Shown: in pieces, positions 51,750-59,695 of the stretch
Layout: the number at the start of each line of letters is the position of its first letter
How positions within the stretch are numbered: the first letter of the stretch is position 1
Assembly: GCA_963834515.1 (NCBI GenBank)
Contig: CAWICB010000009.1
Location: 310,001 to 374,000, forward strand
From: RYN-230 sp963834515
GTDB lineage: Bacteria; Actinomycetota; Actinomycetes; Streptosporangiales; Streptosporangiaceae
Reading direction: 5' to 3'
DNA: 64,000 nt
Made by a program: the position numbers and the translations under genes
The notes under the pieces: generated by a model
What the model saw: the letters and a program-made list of their open reading frames with translations, nothing else
Databases searched by the model: none
Told to the model about the DNA's origin: nothing

Positions 51750-52757
51750 TCAGTCCAGGGTGAAGTAGTCGGGGCTGGCGTAGGCCCCGGTGAGCTGCTT
51801 GCGGCGCTGCATGAGCAGGTCGTTGAGCAGGCTGGACGCGCCGATGCGGAACAGCTCCGGGGTCAGCCAGCCGGGCCCGGCAGTCTCCTTGACCAGCACC
51901 AGGTAGCGGATGGCGTCCTTGGCCGTGCGCACCCCGCCCGCCACCTTGACGCCGACCCGGTGCCCGGTGGCGGCGGCGAAGTCGGCCACCGCGGCCAGCA
52001 TGACCAGGGCCACCGCGGGCGTGGCGGCGGGTGAGACCTTGCCGGTGGACGTCTTGATGAAGTCGGCGCCGGACAGCATGGCCAGCCACGACGCCCGGGC
52101 CACGTTGTCCAGCGTGGCCAGCTCCGCGGTCTCCAGGATGACCTTCAGGTGGGCCGGCCCGCAGGCCTCGCGGACCGCCCGGATCTCGTCGCTGACCTGG
52201 CCGTACCGGCCAGCCAGGAACGCCCCCCGGTCGATGACCATGTCGACCTCGTCGGCCCCCGCGGCCACCGCGTCGGCCACGTCGGCCAGCTTGACCGCGA
52301 GCGACGCGCGCCCGGACGGGAACGCGGTGGCCACCGAGGCTACCGCCACGCGGCTGCCGGCCAGTTCCGTGCGGGCCACCGCGACCAGGTCGGGGTATAT
52401 GCACACGGCGGCGACCGGCGGCACGCCGGCGTCCTGCGGGTCGGGCCGCCGCGCCTTGGCGCACAGCCCGCGCACCTTGCCCGGCGTGTCGGCGCCCTCC
52501 AGCGTGGTCAGGTCGGTCATCCGGATGGCCGCGTCCAGCGCCCACAGCTTGGCTTCGCGCTTGATGGACCTGGTGGCCAGCGCGGCCGCCCGCTGCTGAA
52601 CGCCGACCAGGTCGGTGCCGGGCAGGCCGTGCAGCACCTGGCGCAGCGCCCCGTCCGAGCCGACGATCCCGGCCGCCCAGGACCCCGGCTGCCCAGCCGG
52701 GGCCGGCTGACCCGCCTGGCCGGCCGCTGCCGGCCTGGCCGGTACCGATCCGCTCAC
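51750..52757 (-). CDS. deoC: Deoxyribose-phosphate aldolase
   Basis: This 335-aa class I aldolase splits 2-deoxyribose-5-phosphate into glyceraldehyde-3-phosphate and acetaldehyde. Motifs are DEVDMVID (169-176), LKVILET (204-210), the Schiff-base lysine K235 in DFIKTSTGK, and the second lysine in VGVKVAGGVRT. It is longer than the ~250-residue bacterial form, because of an N-terminal Ala/Gln-rich extension, but like the larger actinomycete DeoC. GTG 52757 has AAGGGGAAA about 9 nt upstream. It is the last gene of the cdd-deoA-add-deoC operon, 15 nt after add. Confidence 0.93.
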   Translation of the reverse strand: MSGSVPARPAAAGQAGQPAPAGQPGSWAAGIVGSDGALRQVLHGLPGTDLVGVQQRAAALATRSIKREAKLWALDAAIRMTDLTTLEGADTPGKVRGLCAKARRPDPQDAGVPPVAAVCIYPDLVAVARTELAGSRVAVASVATAFPSGRASLAVKLADVADAVAAGADEVDMVIDRGAFLAGRYGQVSDEIRAVREACGPAHLKVILETAELATLDNVARASWLAMLSGADFIKTSTGKVSPAATPAVALVMLAAVADFAAATGHRVGVKVAGGVRTAKDAIRYLVLVKETAGPGWLTPELFRIGASSLLNDLLMQRRKQLTGAYASPDYFTLD

Positions 52758-52772
52758 GCTGCCGGTTTCCCC

Positions 52773-53876
52773 TTATCTCGTCCCGTGCACCCGGATCACA
52801 GCATCACTCGCCGCGCGGGCGGTGGCAAACCCGGGCTTGATCACCGTGTTGATGATCCGCAGCCGCTGGTCGAAATGGGCGAACGCGCTCTTCATCGCGT
52901 TGATGGTCAGCCACTCGAAATCGGACCAGCCGTAGCCGAACGCCTCGGCCAGCCGGTGGAACTCCGAGGACAGGGTGACCTCGCTCATCAGCCGGTTGTC
53001 GGTGTTCACGGTGACCCGGAAGGACAGCTGGCGGAGCAGCCCGATCGGGTGCTCCTCGATCGACCGGGCCGCGCCGGTCTGCACGTTCGAGGTCGGGCAC
53101 ATCTCCAGCGGCACCCGCCGGTCGCGGACGTAGCTGGCCAGCCGGCCGAGGGAGGCGGTGCCGTCGGCCCCGATCCGGATGTCGTCCACGATCCGCACCC
53201 CGTGGCCGAGCCGTTCCGCGCCGCACCACTGCAGCGCCTCCCAGATGGACGGCAGGCCGAAGCCCTCACCGGCGTGGATGGTGATGTGGAAGTTCTCCCG
53301 GGCCACGTACTGGAACGCGTCCAGGTGCCGGGTCGGCGGGCTGCCCGCCTCGGCCCCGGCGATGTCGAACCCGACCACGCCCTCGTCCCGGTGCCGGACC
53401 GCGAGCTCGGCGATCTCCAGCGAGCGCGCCGCCGTGCGCATCGCGGTGAGCAGGGCATAGACCGTGATGCCGCGCCCGGCGCTGCCGATCCGGAACCCTT
53501 CCAGCACCGCGGCCACCACCTGCTCCAGGGTGAGCCCCCGGCTTACGTGCAGTTCGGGCGCGAACCGCACCTCCGCGTAGACCACGCCGTCACCGGCCAG
53601 GTCTTCCGCACACTCGGCTGCCACCCGGGTCAGCGCCTCAGGTGTCTGCATCACCGCGACCGTGTGCTGGAACGCGTCCAGGTAGAACTTCAGGTGCCCG
53701 CGATGCGCGCCGCGGCGCAGCCACCGGGCGACCTCGTCCACGTCCTGGGCCGGCAGCTGGTCATAACCAATGTCCCGGGCCAGTTCCACCACGGTGGCCG
53801 GCCGGAGCCCACCGTCCAGGTGGTCGTGCAGCAGCACCTTGGGAACGGTCCTGATCTCTTCGATCGTGGGGGTCAT
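52773..53876 (-). CDS. add: Adenosine deaminase
   Basis: This 367-aa zinc hydrolase converts (deoxy)adenosine to (deoxy)inosine. It has LLHDHLDGGL (zinc histidines), TIHAGEGFG, RLGHGVR, EMCPTSNVQT and VTVNTDNRLMS; the last replaces the usual NTDDP but keeps the first Asp. Third gene of the nucleoside operon, 10 nt after deoA. The ATG at 53876 matches the usual family start. Confidence 0.93.
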   Translation of the reverse strand: MTPTIEEIRTVPKVLLHDHLDGGLRPATVVELARDIGYDQLPAQDVDEVARWLRRGAHRGHLKFYLDAFQHTVAVMQTPEALTRVAAECAEDLAGDGVVYAEVRFAPELHVSRGLTLEQVVAAVLEGFRIGSAGRGITVYALLTAMRTAARSLEIAELAVRHRDEGVVGFDIAGAEAGSPPTRHLDAFQYVARENFHITIHAGEGFGLPSIWEALQWCGAERLGHGVRIVDDIRIGADGTASLGRLASYVRDRRVPLEMCPTSNVQTGAARSIEEHPIGLLRQLSFRVTVNTDNRLMSEVTLSSEFHRLAEAFGYGWSDFEWLTINAMKSAFAHFDQRLRIINTVIKPGFATARAASDAVIRVHGTR

Positions 53877-53886
53877 CAGGTCATTC

Positions 53887-55182
53887 TCACAGATCGATGC
53901 GGTCGATGACCGGAGAGCACGCGGGCGGCGGGTCAGGGCCGATCTCGATGGCGCCGGCCAGCGCCTCGGCGGCCCGGGCGAACCGGGTCTCGTCGTCGGT
54001 GCGCAGCTCCAGCACGGGCTGGCCGCGCTCTACCCACTCCCCCGGCTTGGCCAGGCAGAGCACCCCGGCGGCCGGGTTCACCGGGTGCTCCTTGAGCGCC
54101 CGCCCGGCGCCGAGCCGCCACGCGGCCACCCCCACCGCGTACGCGTCGAGCTTGCGCAGCCAGCCAGTGACAGGGGCGTTAAGCATCTGGTCAGAGTGTG
54201 CGGCCACGGGCAGCGGGGCGTCCGGGTCGCCGCCCTGGGCCGAGATCATCGTCCGGTAGGCGGCCAGCGCGCGGCCGTCGGCCAGCGCGGCCGCCGGGTC
54301 CGCGTCCAGGCCGGCCAGCCGGAGCATCTCACCGGCCAGCGCGAGCGTCACCTCAACCAGGTCGGCCGGGCCCTGTCCGGACAGCGTGGCCACCGCCTCC
54401 TCGACTTCGAGCGCGTTGCCCACGGCCCGGCCGAGCGGGGTGTCCATCCGGGTCAGCAGGGCCGAGGTGGCCACCCCGTGCTCGGCGCCGAGGGCCACCA
54501 TGGTCTGGGCCAGCCGCCGGGCGGCGGCCTCGTCGGGCATGAACGCCCCGCTGCCCACCTTGACGTCCAGGACCAGCGCGGCCGTGCCTTCGGCGATCTT
54601 CTTGGACATGATGGAGCTGGCGATCAGCGGGATCGACTCGACCGTGCCGGTGACGTCACGCAGCGCGTACAGGCGGCGGTCGGCGGGGGCCAGCCCGGGG
54701 CCGGCCGCGCAGATGACGCAGCCGGCCTGGCGCAGCACGGCGGCCATCTCGGCCGGCGACAGCAGCGCCCGCCAGCCGGGGATGGCTTCCAGCTTGTCCA
54801 GCGTGCCGCCGGTGTGCCCGAGGCCGCGGCCGGACAGCTGCGGGACCGCGGCCCCACAGCTGGCCACCAGCGGGGCCAGGATCAGCGAGACCTTGTCGCC
54901 GACGCCGCCGGTGGAGTGCTTGTCCACGGTGGGCCGCCCAGTGCTCAGCGCCAGCCGCTCCCCCGAGTCGATCATGGCTGCGGTCCAGGCGCGCAGCTCG
55001 GCCTGGTCCAGGCCCTGGAAGTAGATGGCCATGAGCAGCGCGGACATCTGCTCATCGGCCACCTCGCCGCCCAGGTAGGCCTCGATCAGCCAGCCGATCT
55101 GCGCCGCGGTGAGCGGCCGGCCGTCCCGCTTGGCCCGGATCAGGTCGACCGCGTCGGGCACGGTGACCAGCGGTTCAGCCAT
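53887..55182 (-). CDS. deoA: Thymidine phosphorylase
   Basis: This 431-aa enzyme releases thymine (or uracil) and deoxyribose-1-phosphate. The signature SGRGLGHTGGTLDKLEAI is complete. DKHSTGGVGDK (phosphate/substrate loop) and the C-terminal barrel-sandwich region LCLAKPGEWVERGQPVLEL are also present. ATG 55182 overlaps the cdd stop by 8 nt; a GTG at 55194 is an alternative. The product feeds DeoC via phosphopentomutase, whose gene is not in the window. Confidence 0.94.
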   Translation of the reverse strand: MAEPLVTVPDAVDLIRAKRDGRPLTAAQIGWLIEAYLGGEVADEQMSALLMAIYFQGLDQAELRAWTAAMIDSGERLALSTGRPTVDKHSTGGVGDKVSLILAPLVASCGAAVPQLSGRGLGHTGGTLDKLEAIPGWRALLSPAEMAAVLRQAGCVICAAGPGLAPADRRLYALRDVTGTVESIPLIASSIMSKKIAEGTAALVLDVKVGSGAFMPDEAAARRLAQTMVALGAEHGVATSALLTRMDTPLGRAVGNALEVEEAVATLSGQGPADLVEVTLALAGEMLRLAGLDADPAAALADGRALAAYRTMISAQGGDPDAPLPVAAHSDQMLNAPVTGWLRKLDAYAVGVAAWRLGAGRALKEHPVNPAAGVLCLAKPGEWVERGQPVLELRTDDETRFARAAEALAGAIEIGPDPPPACSPVIDRIDL

Positions 55183-55588
55183 CGCGGCGGGCACCCAGGT
55201 CGGTGCCGCTGAACGCGGCCGGGAGCAGCGCGCTGAGCGGCTGCGGCCCGCTGCCGGTGTCGACCAGCAGGCCCGGGCCGCCCGCCTCCAGCAGCAGTTG
55301 CCGGCAGCGGCCGCAGGGCAGCAGCGGGGCGCCGTCCCCGGCGACTACGGCGACCGCGTCCAGCGTCCCGCCGCCGGTCGCGTGCAGCGCGCTGACCAGC
55401 CCGCATTCGGCGCACAGGGTCAGCCCGTAGGAGGCGTTCTCCACGTTGCAGCCGGTGACCAGCCGCCCGTCCGAGGCCTGGCCGGCGGCGCCGACCCGCA
55501 GCCTGGAATACGGGGCGTAGGCCCGGCCGGCCGCCTCGGTGGCCGCGGCCCGCAGCCCCGCCCAGTCAACTGCCACGTCAGCGGCCAC
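55175..55588 (-). CDS. cdd: Cytidine deaminase
   Basis: This 137-aa enzyme deaminates (deoxy)cytidine to (deoxy)uridine. The zinc site is NVENASYGLTLCAECG (catalytic Glu after Cys) with CGRCRQ. The N-terminal AYAPYSRLRVGAA is typical. GTG 55588 has GGAGG 6 nt upstream. It is the first gene of the operon; its promoter must lie in the short 39-bp gap before it or be shared with the small gene upstream. Confidence 0.94.
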   Translation of the reverse strand: MAADVAVDWAGLRAAATEAAGRAYAPYSRLRVGAAGQASDGRLVTGCNVENASYGLTLCAECGLVSALHATGGGTLDAVAVVAGDGAPLLPCGRCRQLLLEAGGPGLLVDTGSGPQPLSALLPAAFSGTDLGARRDG

Positions 55589-55627
55589 GCTGCTGCCTCC
55601 GCTCGGCTGTATCGCGGTGATGGCGCT

Positions 55628-55813
55628 TTACGCACCGAAGCTAGCAGCCCGGCCCAGGGCGAGCCGCAGGCCGAGGTGCACCAGCAGCCAGCCGGCGTTC
55701 TGCCGCATCTGGTGCCGGGCCGGTGGCCGGTCGTGCAGCTTCTCGCGCTGGCCGGCCTGGGCCAGGTCGTCGCGCCGGGCGCTGATCAGTTGGTCATAGA
55801 TATAGGGATGCAT
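55628..55813 (-). CDS. Small hypothetical protein, 61 aa, downstream of arsR
   Basis: ATG 55813 starts MHPYIYDQLISARRDDLAQA, an amphipathic charged helix followed by a short C-terminal hydrophobic stretch (GWLLVHLGLRLALGRAA). GGAAGG is about 9-10 nt upstream. Similar small proteins near regulator genes occur in actinomycetes as far as I recall, but no function is known. It lies 38 nt after the ArsR gene and 39 nt before cdd, all on one strand. Confidence 0.55.
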   Translation of the reverse strand: MHPYIYDQLISARRDDLAQAGQREKLHDRPPARHQMRQNAGWLLVHLGLRLALGRAASFGA

Positions 55814-55851
55814 GATGGGAGGAACCTTCCGGTCGCAGGAGGGGGGGTGCG

Positions 55852-56502
55852 TCAGGCCGGGCCGTGTTCGGCGGGCGGGACGTCCATTGGGTAGGAGAAC
55901 AGCAGGTACTCCACCGGGCGTGACCCGGGCGGGCGTGCTGACGGGTCGGTGAGCCGCTCCCGGAACCGGGAGATGATCACCTCGGCCAGCTCGTCGTTGA
56001 GCTGCTCCAGCTCGCCGGGGGTCAGGAAGAGCACCCATTCGTTGTTGCCGGCCGCTTTCCGCCACGCTGGCGGATAGCTGGCGCGGCTGCGCCACCAGGT
56101 CTGGTACCGGGCGATCTGGCGGTCAGTGAGCAGCCGGCCCAGCGCGGCCGCGGCGATCTCGGTCTCCGGGTCACCCGGGCGGCCTGAGATATTCATGCCG
56201 ATCGACGTCAGCTTCCACGGCCGAGCCCGGCCCTTGCCGCCGCCTGCTTCCTCCACGAAGCCGTACTTGGCCAGCTGGCGGAGGTGGAACGAGCAGGTGG
56301 TCGGGGACTCACCGATCTGCTCACCGAGCTGTGTCGCGGTCAGCGCGACGCCCAGCCCGAGCGCTTCGAGGAGCGCGATCCGCACGGGGTGGGTGAGCGC
56401 ACGCAGCGTCCGCGCGTCGTCCACGGTGCGGACGGCGGACAGGCCCGGCGTGGCCGGGGTGCCCGGTCCGGCCGGCGTGGCCGCGGGATCGTCGAGAGGC
56501 AT
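55852..56502 (-). CDS. ArsR-type winged-helix regulator
   Basis: The 216-aa protein has an N-terminal winged HTH (~25-100; LRALTHPVRIALLEALG, TATQLGEQIGESPTTCSFHL, KYGFVEEAGGGKGRARPW). A C-terminal effector domain of about 110 residues follows (RYQTWWRSRASYPPAWR, LTPGELEQLNDEL). No metal-binding cysteines are obvious, so the signal is probably not a metal. The start codon lies 14 nt from a repeated CTCGAGAG operator array, implying autoregulation. The small gene and perhaps the nucleoside operon may be co-transcribed. Confidence 0.85.
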   Translation of the reverse strand: MPLDDPAATPAGPGTPATPGLSAVRTVDDARTLRALTHPVRIALLEALGLGVALTATQLGEQIGESPTTCSFHLRQLAKYGFVEEAGGGKGRARPWKLTSIGMNISGRPGDPETEIAAAALGRLLTDRQIARYQTWWRSRASYPPAWRKAAGNNEWVLFLTPGELEQLNDELAEVIISRFRERLTDPSARPPGSRPVEYLLFSYPMDVPPAEHGPA

Positions 56503-56516
56503 ATCTCAATATATGA

Positions 56517-56582
56517 CTCTCGAGAGACTTTTGTCAAGAGAACACTCTCGAGAGAAGTCGCTCGAGAGAAGTCGCTCGACAA
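56517..56582. promoter_or_regulatory. Operator array upstream of the ArsR gene (CTCGAGAG boxes at 14-bp multiples)
   Basis: The palindrome CTCTCGAGAG occurs at 56517 and 56545. Related boxes CGCTCGAGAG and CGCTCGACAA start at 56559 and 56573. Spacings are 28, 14 and 14 bp, and the last two share the 14-bp direct repeat AGAAGTCGCTCGAG. The array covers the region just before the ArsR start and 100 nt upstream of maf. Confidence 0.7.
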
Positions 56583-56681
56583 GATCGCGAACGCTGAACT
56601 CGGATCAGCCCGGTCCGCGGCCGGCTCGGGCAGCGGCTCGACGCGCAGCGCCGGCTGATCCGCCGTTGCTAGGGTGGCCGG

Positions 56682-57311
56682 GTGATCCCCCCTTCCGGTC
56701 CGGCGTTCGTGCTCGCGTCCGGGTCGGCTGGGCGGCTGCGCCTGCTCCAGGCGGCCGGCCTGGATCCCGAGGTGGTGGTCAGCGGCGTGGACGAGAGCCA
56801 CGACGGGCAGCTGGGCACGGCTGAGCTGGTGGTCATGCTGGCCGAGCGGAAGGCCGCGGCGGTGGCCCGGCTGCGCCCGGACGCCCTCGTGCTGGGCTGC
56901 GACTCGCTGCTCGATCTCGACCACGCGCCGGTGGGCAAGCCAGCCTCGGCTGAGCAGGCGGCCGGGGTGTGGCGCCAGCTGGCCGGCCGGGCGGGCACGC
57001 TGTGCACCGGGCACTGCCTGATCGCGCCCGGCGGCGGCCGGGTCCGCGACGTGGCCCGGACCACAGTGCGGTTCGGCACCCCGAGCGAGGCGGAGCTGGC
57101 GGCGTACGTAGCCAGCGGCGAGCCGCTGGCCATGGCTGGCGCGTTCAGCATCGACGGCCGCGGTGCGGCGTTCGTCGAGGGCATCGACGGCGACCCGGGT
57201 ACCGTGATCGGGCTGTCCCTGCCCCTGCTCCGGCGGATGCTGGCCGGGCTGGGGGTGGCCATCACCGACCTGTGGCGCCAGCTGGCCGGCGCCCGCCCGG
57301 GCGAGGAGTAA
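56682..57311 (+). CDS. Maf-family nucleoside triphosphate pyrophosphatase
   Basis: The 209-aa Maf/Ham1-fold enzyme hydrolyses non-canonical or excess NTPs to NMP. It has LASGSAGRLRLLQAAGL (cf. ASxSPRR, so the Pro-Arg-Arg is partly changed), VDES, LAERKAAAVA, GCDSLLDLD with the metal aspartate, and GKPASAEQA. The late segment EGIDGDPGTVIGLSLP is also typical. The start is GTG 56682. It heads a plus-strand run, with an isochorismatase-like gene 6 nt downstream. Confidence 0.87.
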   Translation: MIPPSGPAFVLASGSAGRLRLLQAAGLDPEVVVSGVDESHDGQLGTAELVVMLAERKAAAVARLRPDALVLGCDSLLDLDHAPVGKPASAEQAAGVWRQLAGRAGTLCTGHCLIAPGGGRVRDVARTTVRFGTPSEAELAAYVASGEPLAMAGAFSIDGRGAAFVEGIDGDPGTVIGLSLPLLRRMLAGLGVAITDLWRQLAGARPGEE

Positions 57312-57317
57312 CCAGCC

Positions 57318-57875
57318 ATGGCATCGACCGCGCTGCTGGTCATGGATGTGCAGCGGGGCATCGTGGAGCGCTTCGGCACCGCACCGGGCTACCTGGCCGG
57401 GCTGGCCAGCGCGGTCCGCGCGGCGCGGGACGCCGGGCTCGCGGTCTGCTACGTCACGGCCGGGTTCCGGGACGGCTATCCCGAGATCAGCCCCGGGAAC
57501 AAGATCTTCGCCGCGGTGGCCGGGACCGGCCGGCTCACCGACGGCGACCCGGGCCGCGAGATCCACCCCGCGGTCGCCCCGGCCGCCGGCGACGTGATCG
57601 TGACCAAGCGCCGGGTGTCCGCGTTCGCGGGCAGCGACCTGGAGGTGGTGCTGCGCGCCCAGGGCATCAGGCACCTGGTGCTGGCCGGGATCGCCACCAG
57701 TGGTGTGGTGCTGTCCACCGTGCGGCTGGCCGCCGACCTGGATTACCAGCTCACCGTGCTGGCCGACGGCTGCCTGGACGCCGACCCCGAGGTGCACCGG
57801 GTGCTGGTCGGGAAGGTCTTCCCCCGGCAGGCCGAGGTGACCAGCATCACGGACTGGTCCGTGAGCCTCCGGTAG
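57318..57875 (+). CDS. Isochorismatase-fold hydrolase without the catalytic cysteine
   Basis: The 185-aa protein has the isochorismatase fold with D10 (LLVMDVQRGI), K97 (VIVTKRRVSAF) and the loop LAGIATSGVVLSTVRLAADL. Cysteine hydrolases of this family carry Cys where V130 stands here. Either it uses a different mechanism, as true isochorismatases do, or it is not a hydrolase. It lies 6 nt after maf and shares an operon with it. Confidence 0.82.
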   Translation: MASTALLVMDVQRGIVERFGTAPGYLAGLASAVRAARDAGLAVCYVTAGFRDGYPEISPGNKIFAAVAGTGRLTDGDPGREIHPAVAPAAGDVIVTKRRVSAFAGSDLEVVLRAQGIRHLVLAGIATSGVVLSTVRLAADLDYQLTVLADGCLDADPEVHRVLVGKVFPRQAEVTSITDWSVSLR

Positions 57876-57956
57876 CCCGGGCATATCCGGCCGCGGGCCG
57901 TGGTTAGCGCCAACCGGACAGGCCGGGGCGGCCCGGCCCGGAGGAACGGAGCAGCC

Positions 57957-58874
57957 ATGCCGAAGGCGGTGCGGTTCGACAGCTACGGCGGGGTCAACGT
58001 CCTGAACGTGGTCAACGTGCCGCGGCCGCTGCCCGGCCCGGGCCAGGTCCTGGTCCAGGTCAAGGCGGCCGGGATCAACCCCGGTGAGGCCAAGATCCGG
58101 GATGGCCTGCTGGCCGAGCGGTGGCCGGCCACCTTCCCCTCCGGCCAGGGCAGCGACCTGGCCGGGATCGTGGCCGCGGCCGGCCCCGGGGTGACTGGTT
58201 TCGCGGCCGGGGACGAGGTCATCGGCTACACCGACAACCGGGCCAGCCAGGCCGAGTTCGTGGTCGTGGAGGCGGGCAACCTGACCGACAAGCCGGCCGG
58301 GGTGCCGTGGCCGGTGGCCGGGGCGCTGTTCGTGGCCGGGGCGACTGCGTACGCGGCGGTCCGCGCGGTGGGCCTGTCCGCCGGGGACACGGTCGTGGTG
58401 TCCGGCGCGGCTGGCGGGGTCGGCTCGATCGCCGTCCAGCTGGCCCGGCGCACCGGGGCCACCGTGATCGGCCTGGCCAGCCCGGTGCACGATGAGTGGC
58501 TGGCCGCACACGGGGTCATCCCGGTCAGCTACGGCGACGGGGTGGCCGACCGGATCCGGCAGGCCGCGGGCCAGGTGACCGCGTTCATCGACACGGTCGG
58601 CGAGGGCTACGTGCGGCTGGCCCTGGGCCTGGGCGTCGCCCCGGACCGGATCGACACCATCGCCGACTTCGCGGCCATCGCGGAGTACGGCGTCAAGGGC
58701 GACGGCAACGCCGCCGGGGCCAGCGCGGCCGTGCTGGCCGACCTGGCCAGGCTGATCGCGGCCGGCGAGCTGGACGTCCCGGTCGCGGCCACGTTCCCAC
58801 TGGCTGAGGTGCGCGACGCGTACCAGCGGCTGGCCCAGGGCCACGTCCAGGGGAAGATCGTCCTGCTGCCCTGA
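57957..58874 (+). CDS. NADP-dependent medium-chain oxidoreductase (quinone oxidoreductase-like)
   Basis: The 305-aa zinc-independent MDR enzyme has an N-terminal GroES-like domain (PKAVRFDSYGG, VKAAGINPGEAKIRDG, GSDLAGIV) and a Rossmann domain with VSGAAGGVGSIAVQLA. It ends with HVQGKIVLLP. ATG 57957 has GGAGG and GGAG within 15 nt upstream. An in-frame GTG at 57900 is rejected for lack of homology. The substrate is probably a reactive enone or quinone, by family. Confidence 0.88.
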   Translation: MPKAVRFDSYGGVNVLNVVNVPRPLPGPGQVLVQVKAAGINPGEAKIRDGLLAERWPATFPSGQGSDLAGIVAAAGPGVTGFAAGDEVIGYTDNRASQAEFVVVEAGNLTDKPAGVPWPVAGALFVAGATAYAAVRAVGLSAGDTVVVSGAAGGVGSIAVQLARRTGATVIGLASPVHDEWLAAHGVIPVSYGDGVADRIRQAAGQVTAFIDTVGEGYVRLALGLGVAPDRIDTIADFAAIAEYGVKGDGNAAGASAAVLADLARLIAAGELDVPVAATFPLAEVRDAYQRLAQGHVQGKIVLLP

Positions 58875-58886
58875 GATGATGGGCGG

Positions 58887-59459
58887 GTGGACATCACCCA
58901 GCTCATCCTCGACGACCACCACGAGCAGCGGCGGCTGTTCGCCCTGCTGGAGCAGGTCGACCCGGCCGACCGGGAGACGCTGCGCGCGGTCTGGGGCCGG
59001 CTGGCCGCATTCCTGGAGCTGCACGCCGCGGCCGAGGAAGAGATCTTCTACCCCGAGCTGCTGCTGGTCGGCACCAGCGCCCGGCGGACCGGGCAGGTGG
59101 AAGACGAAACGGTGGACGCGATCGGTGACCACAACGACATCCGCGACGCGGTCACCCAGGCCGGGCTGCACCCGGTGGGCTCCGATGAGTGGCACGCCGC
59201 GGTCACCGCGGCCAACGCGGCCAACAGCGATCACATGGCCGAGGAGGAGCGGGAGGGACTCACCGACTTCCGCCACCTGGCCAGCCTGCAGCGGCGGCAC
59301 GAGCTGGGGGTGGCCTTCATCCGGTACGAGACGCAGCACTACGCCGGCGTAGCCCCGGTGGACAAGGACCCGGAAGGCTACGTGCGCGCGGTCGAAGAGC
59401 GGATCGCGGCCGGGCCGCGGACGGGCCGCCGGCCAGCCGCCCGGCGGACGGGTCGCTGA
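58887..59459 (+). CDS. Hemerythrin-like (HHE) domain protein
   Basis: The 190-aa helical protein has histidine and glutamate ligands of a di-iron or iron site: DDHHEQRRL (H11/H12), LELHAAAEEEIFYPEL (H46, E50), GDHNDIRDAV and SDHMAEEEREG. The C-terminus is basic and disordered. Such proteins bind oxygen, NO or iron. The GTG start lies 12 nt after the oxidoreductase stop. It is last in the operon and followed by a hairpin. Confidence 0.87.
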   Translation: MDITQLILDDHHEQRRLFALLEQVDPADRETLRAVWGRLAAFLELHAAAEEEIFYPELLLVGTSARRTGQVEDETVDAIGDHNDIRDAVTQAGLHPVGSDEWHAAVTAANAANSDHMAEEEREGLTDFRHLASLQRRHELGVAFIRYETQHYAGVAPVDKDPEGYVRAVEERIAAGPRTGRRPAARRTGR

Positions 59460-59525
59460 GCATCGGCAGCCTCAGGGACGGCTGACCCGGCCCGCTGACC
59501 GCTGGGCGGGTTTCGATTTGGCAAC

Positions 59526-59549
59526 GGGACGGCTGCGGCATGCCGTCCC
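59526..59549 (+). terminator. Probable terminator after the hemerythrin gene
   Basis: GGGACGGC (59526-59533) and GCCGTCCC (59542-59549) form an 8-bp stem with an 8-nt loop, followed by TCCTTCC. It lies 67 nt after the hemerythrin stop and 147 nt before the BMP lipoprotein gene, separating the two units. The following ~145 bp should contain the importer promoter, but no boxes were recognised. Confidence 0.55.
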
Positions 59550-59695
59550 TCCTTCCGCCCCCGGGCTACCCGGTCTAACCTGCGGACATCGCAGAGCGGG
59601 GCGTTCTGGATCTTCGAACCGGTTCACCCGCTTCGGGGCGGAGGGGGATAGCGCCCGGACCGGGTGACACGCCGCCCCTGGAACAGGAGGTAACC

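Noticed and set aside
56340..59339. 999-codon minus-strand open frame opposite maf through hemerythrin
   Set aside because: Composition rich in Gln, His, Arg and Gly is typical of antisense frames in GC-rich genes. The plus-strand genes have clear motifs and ribosome sites.
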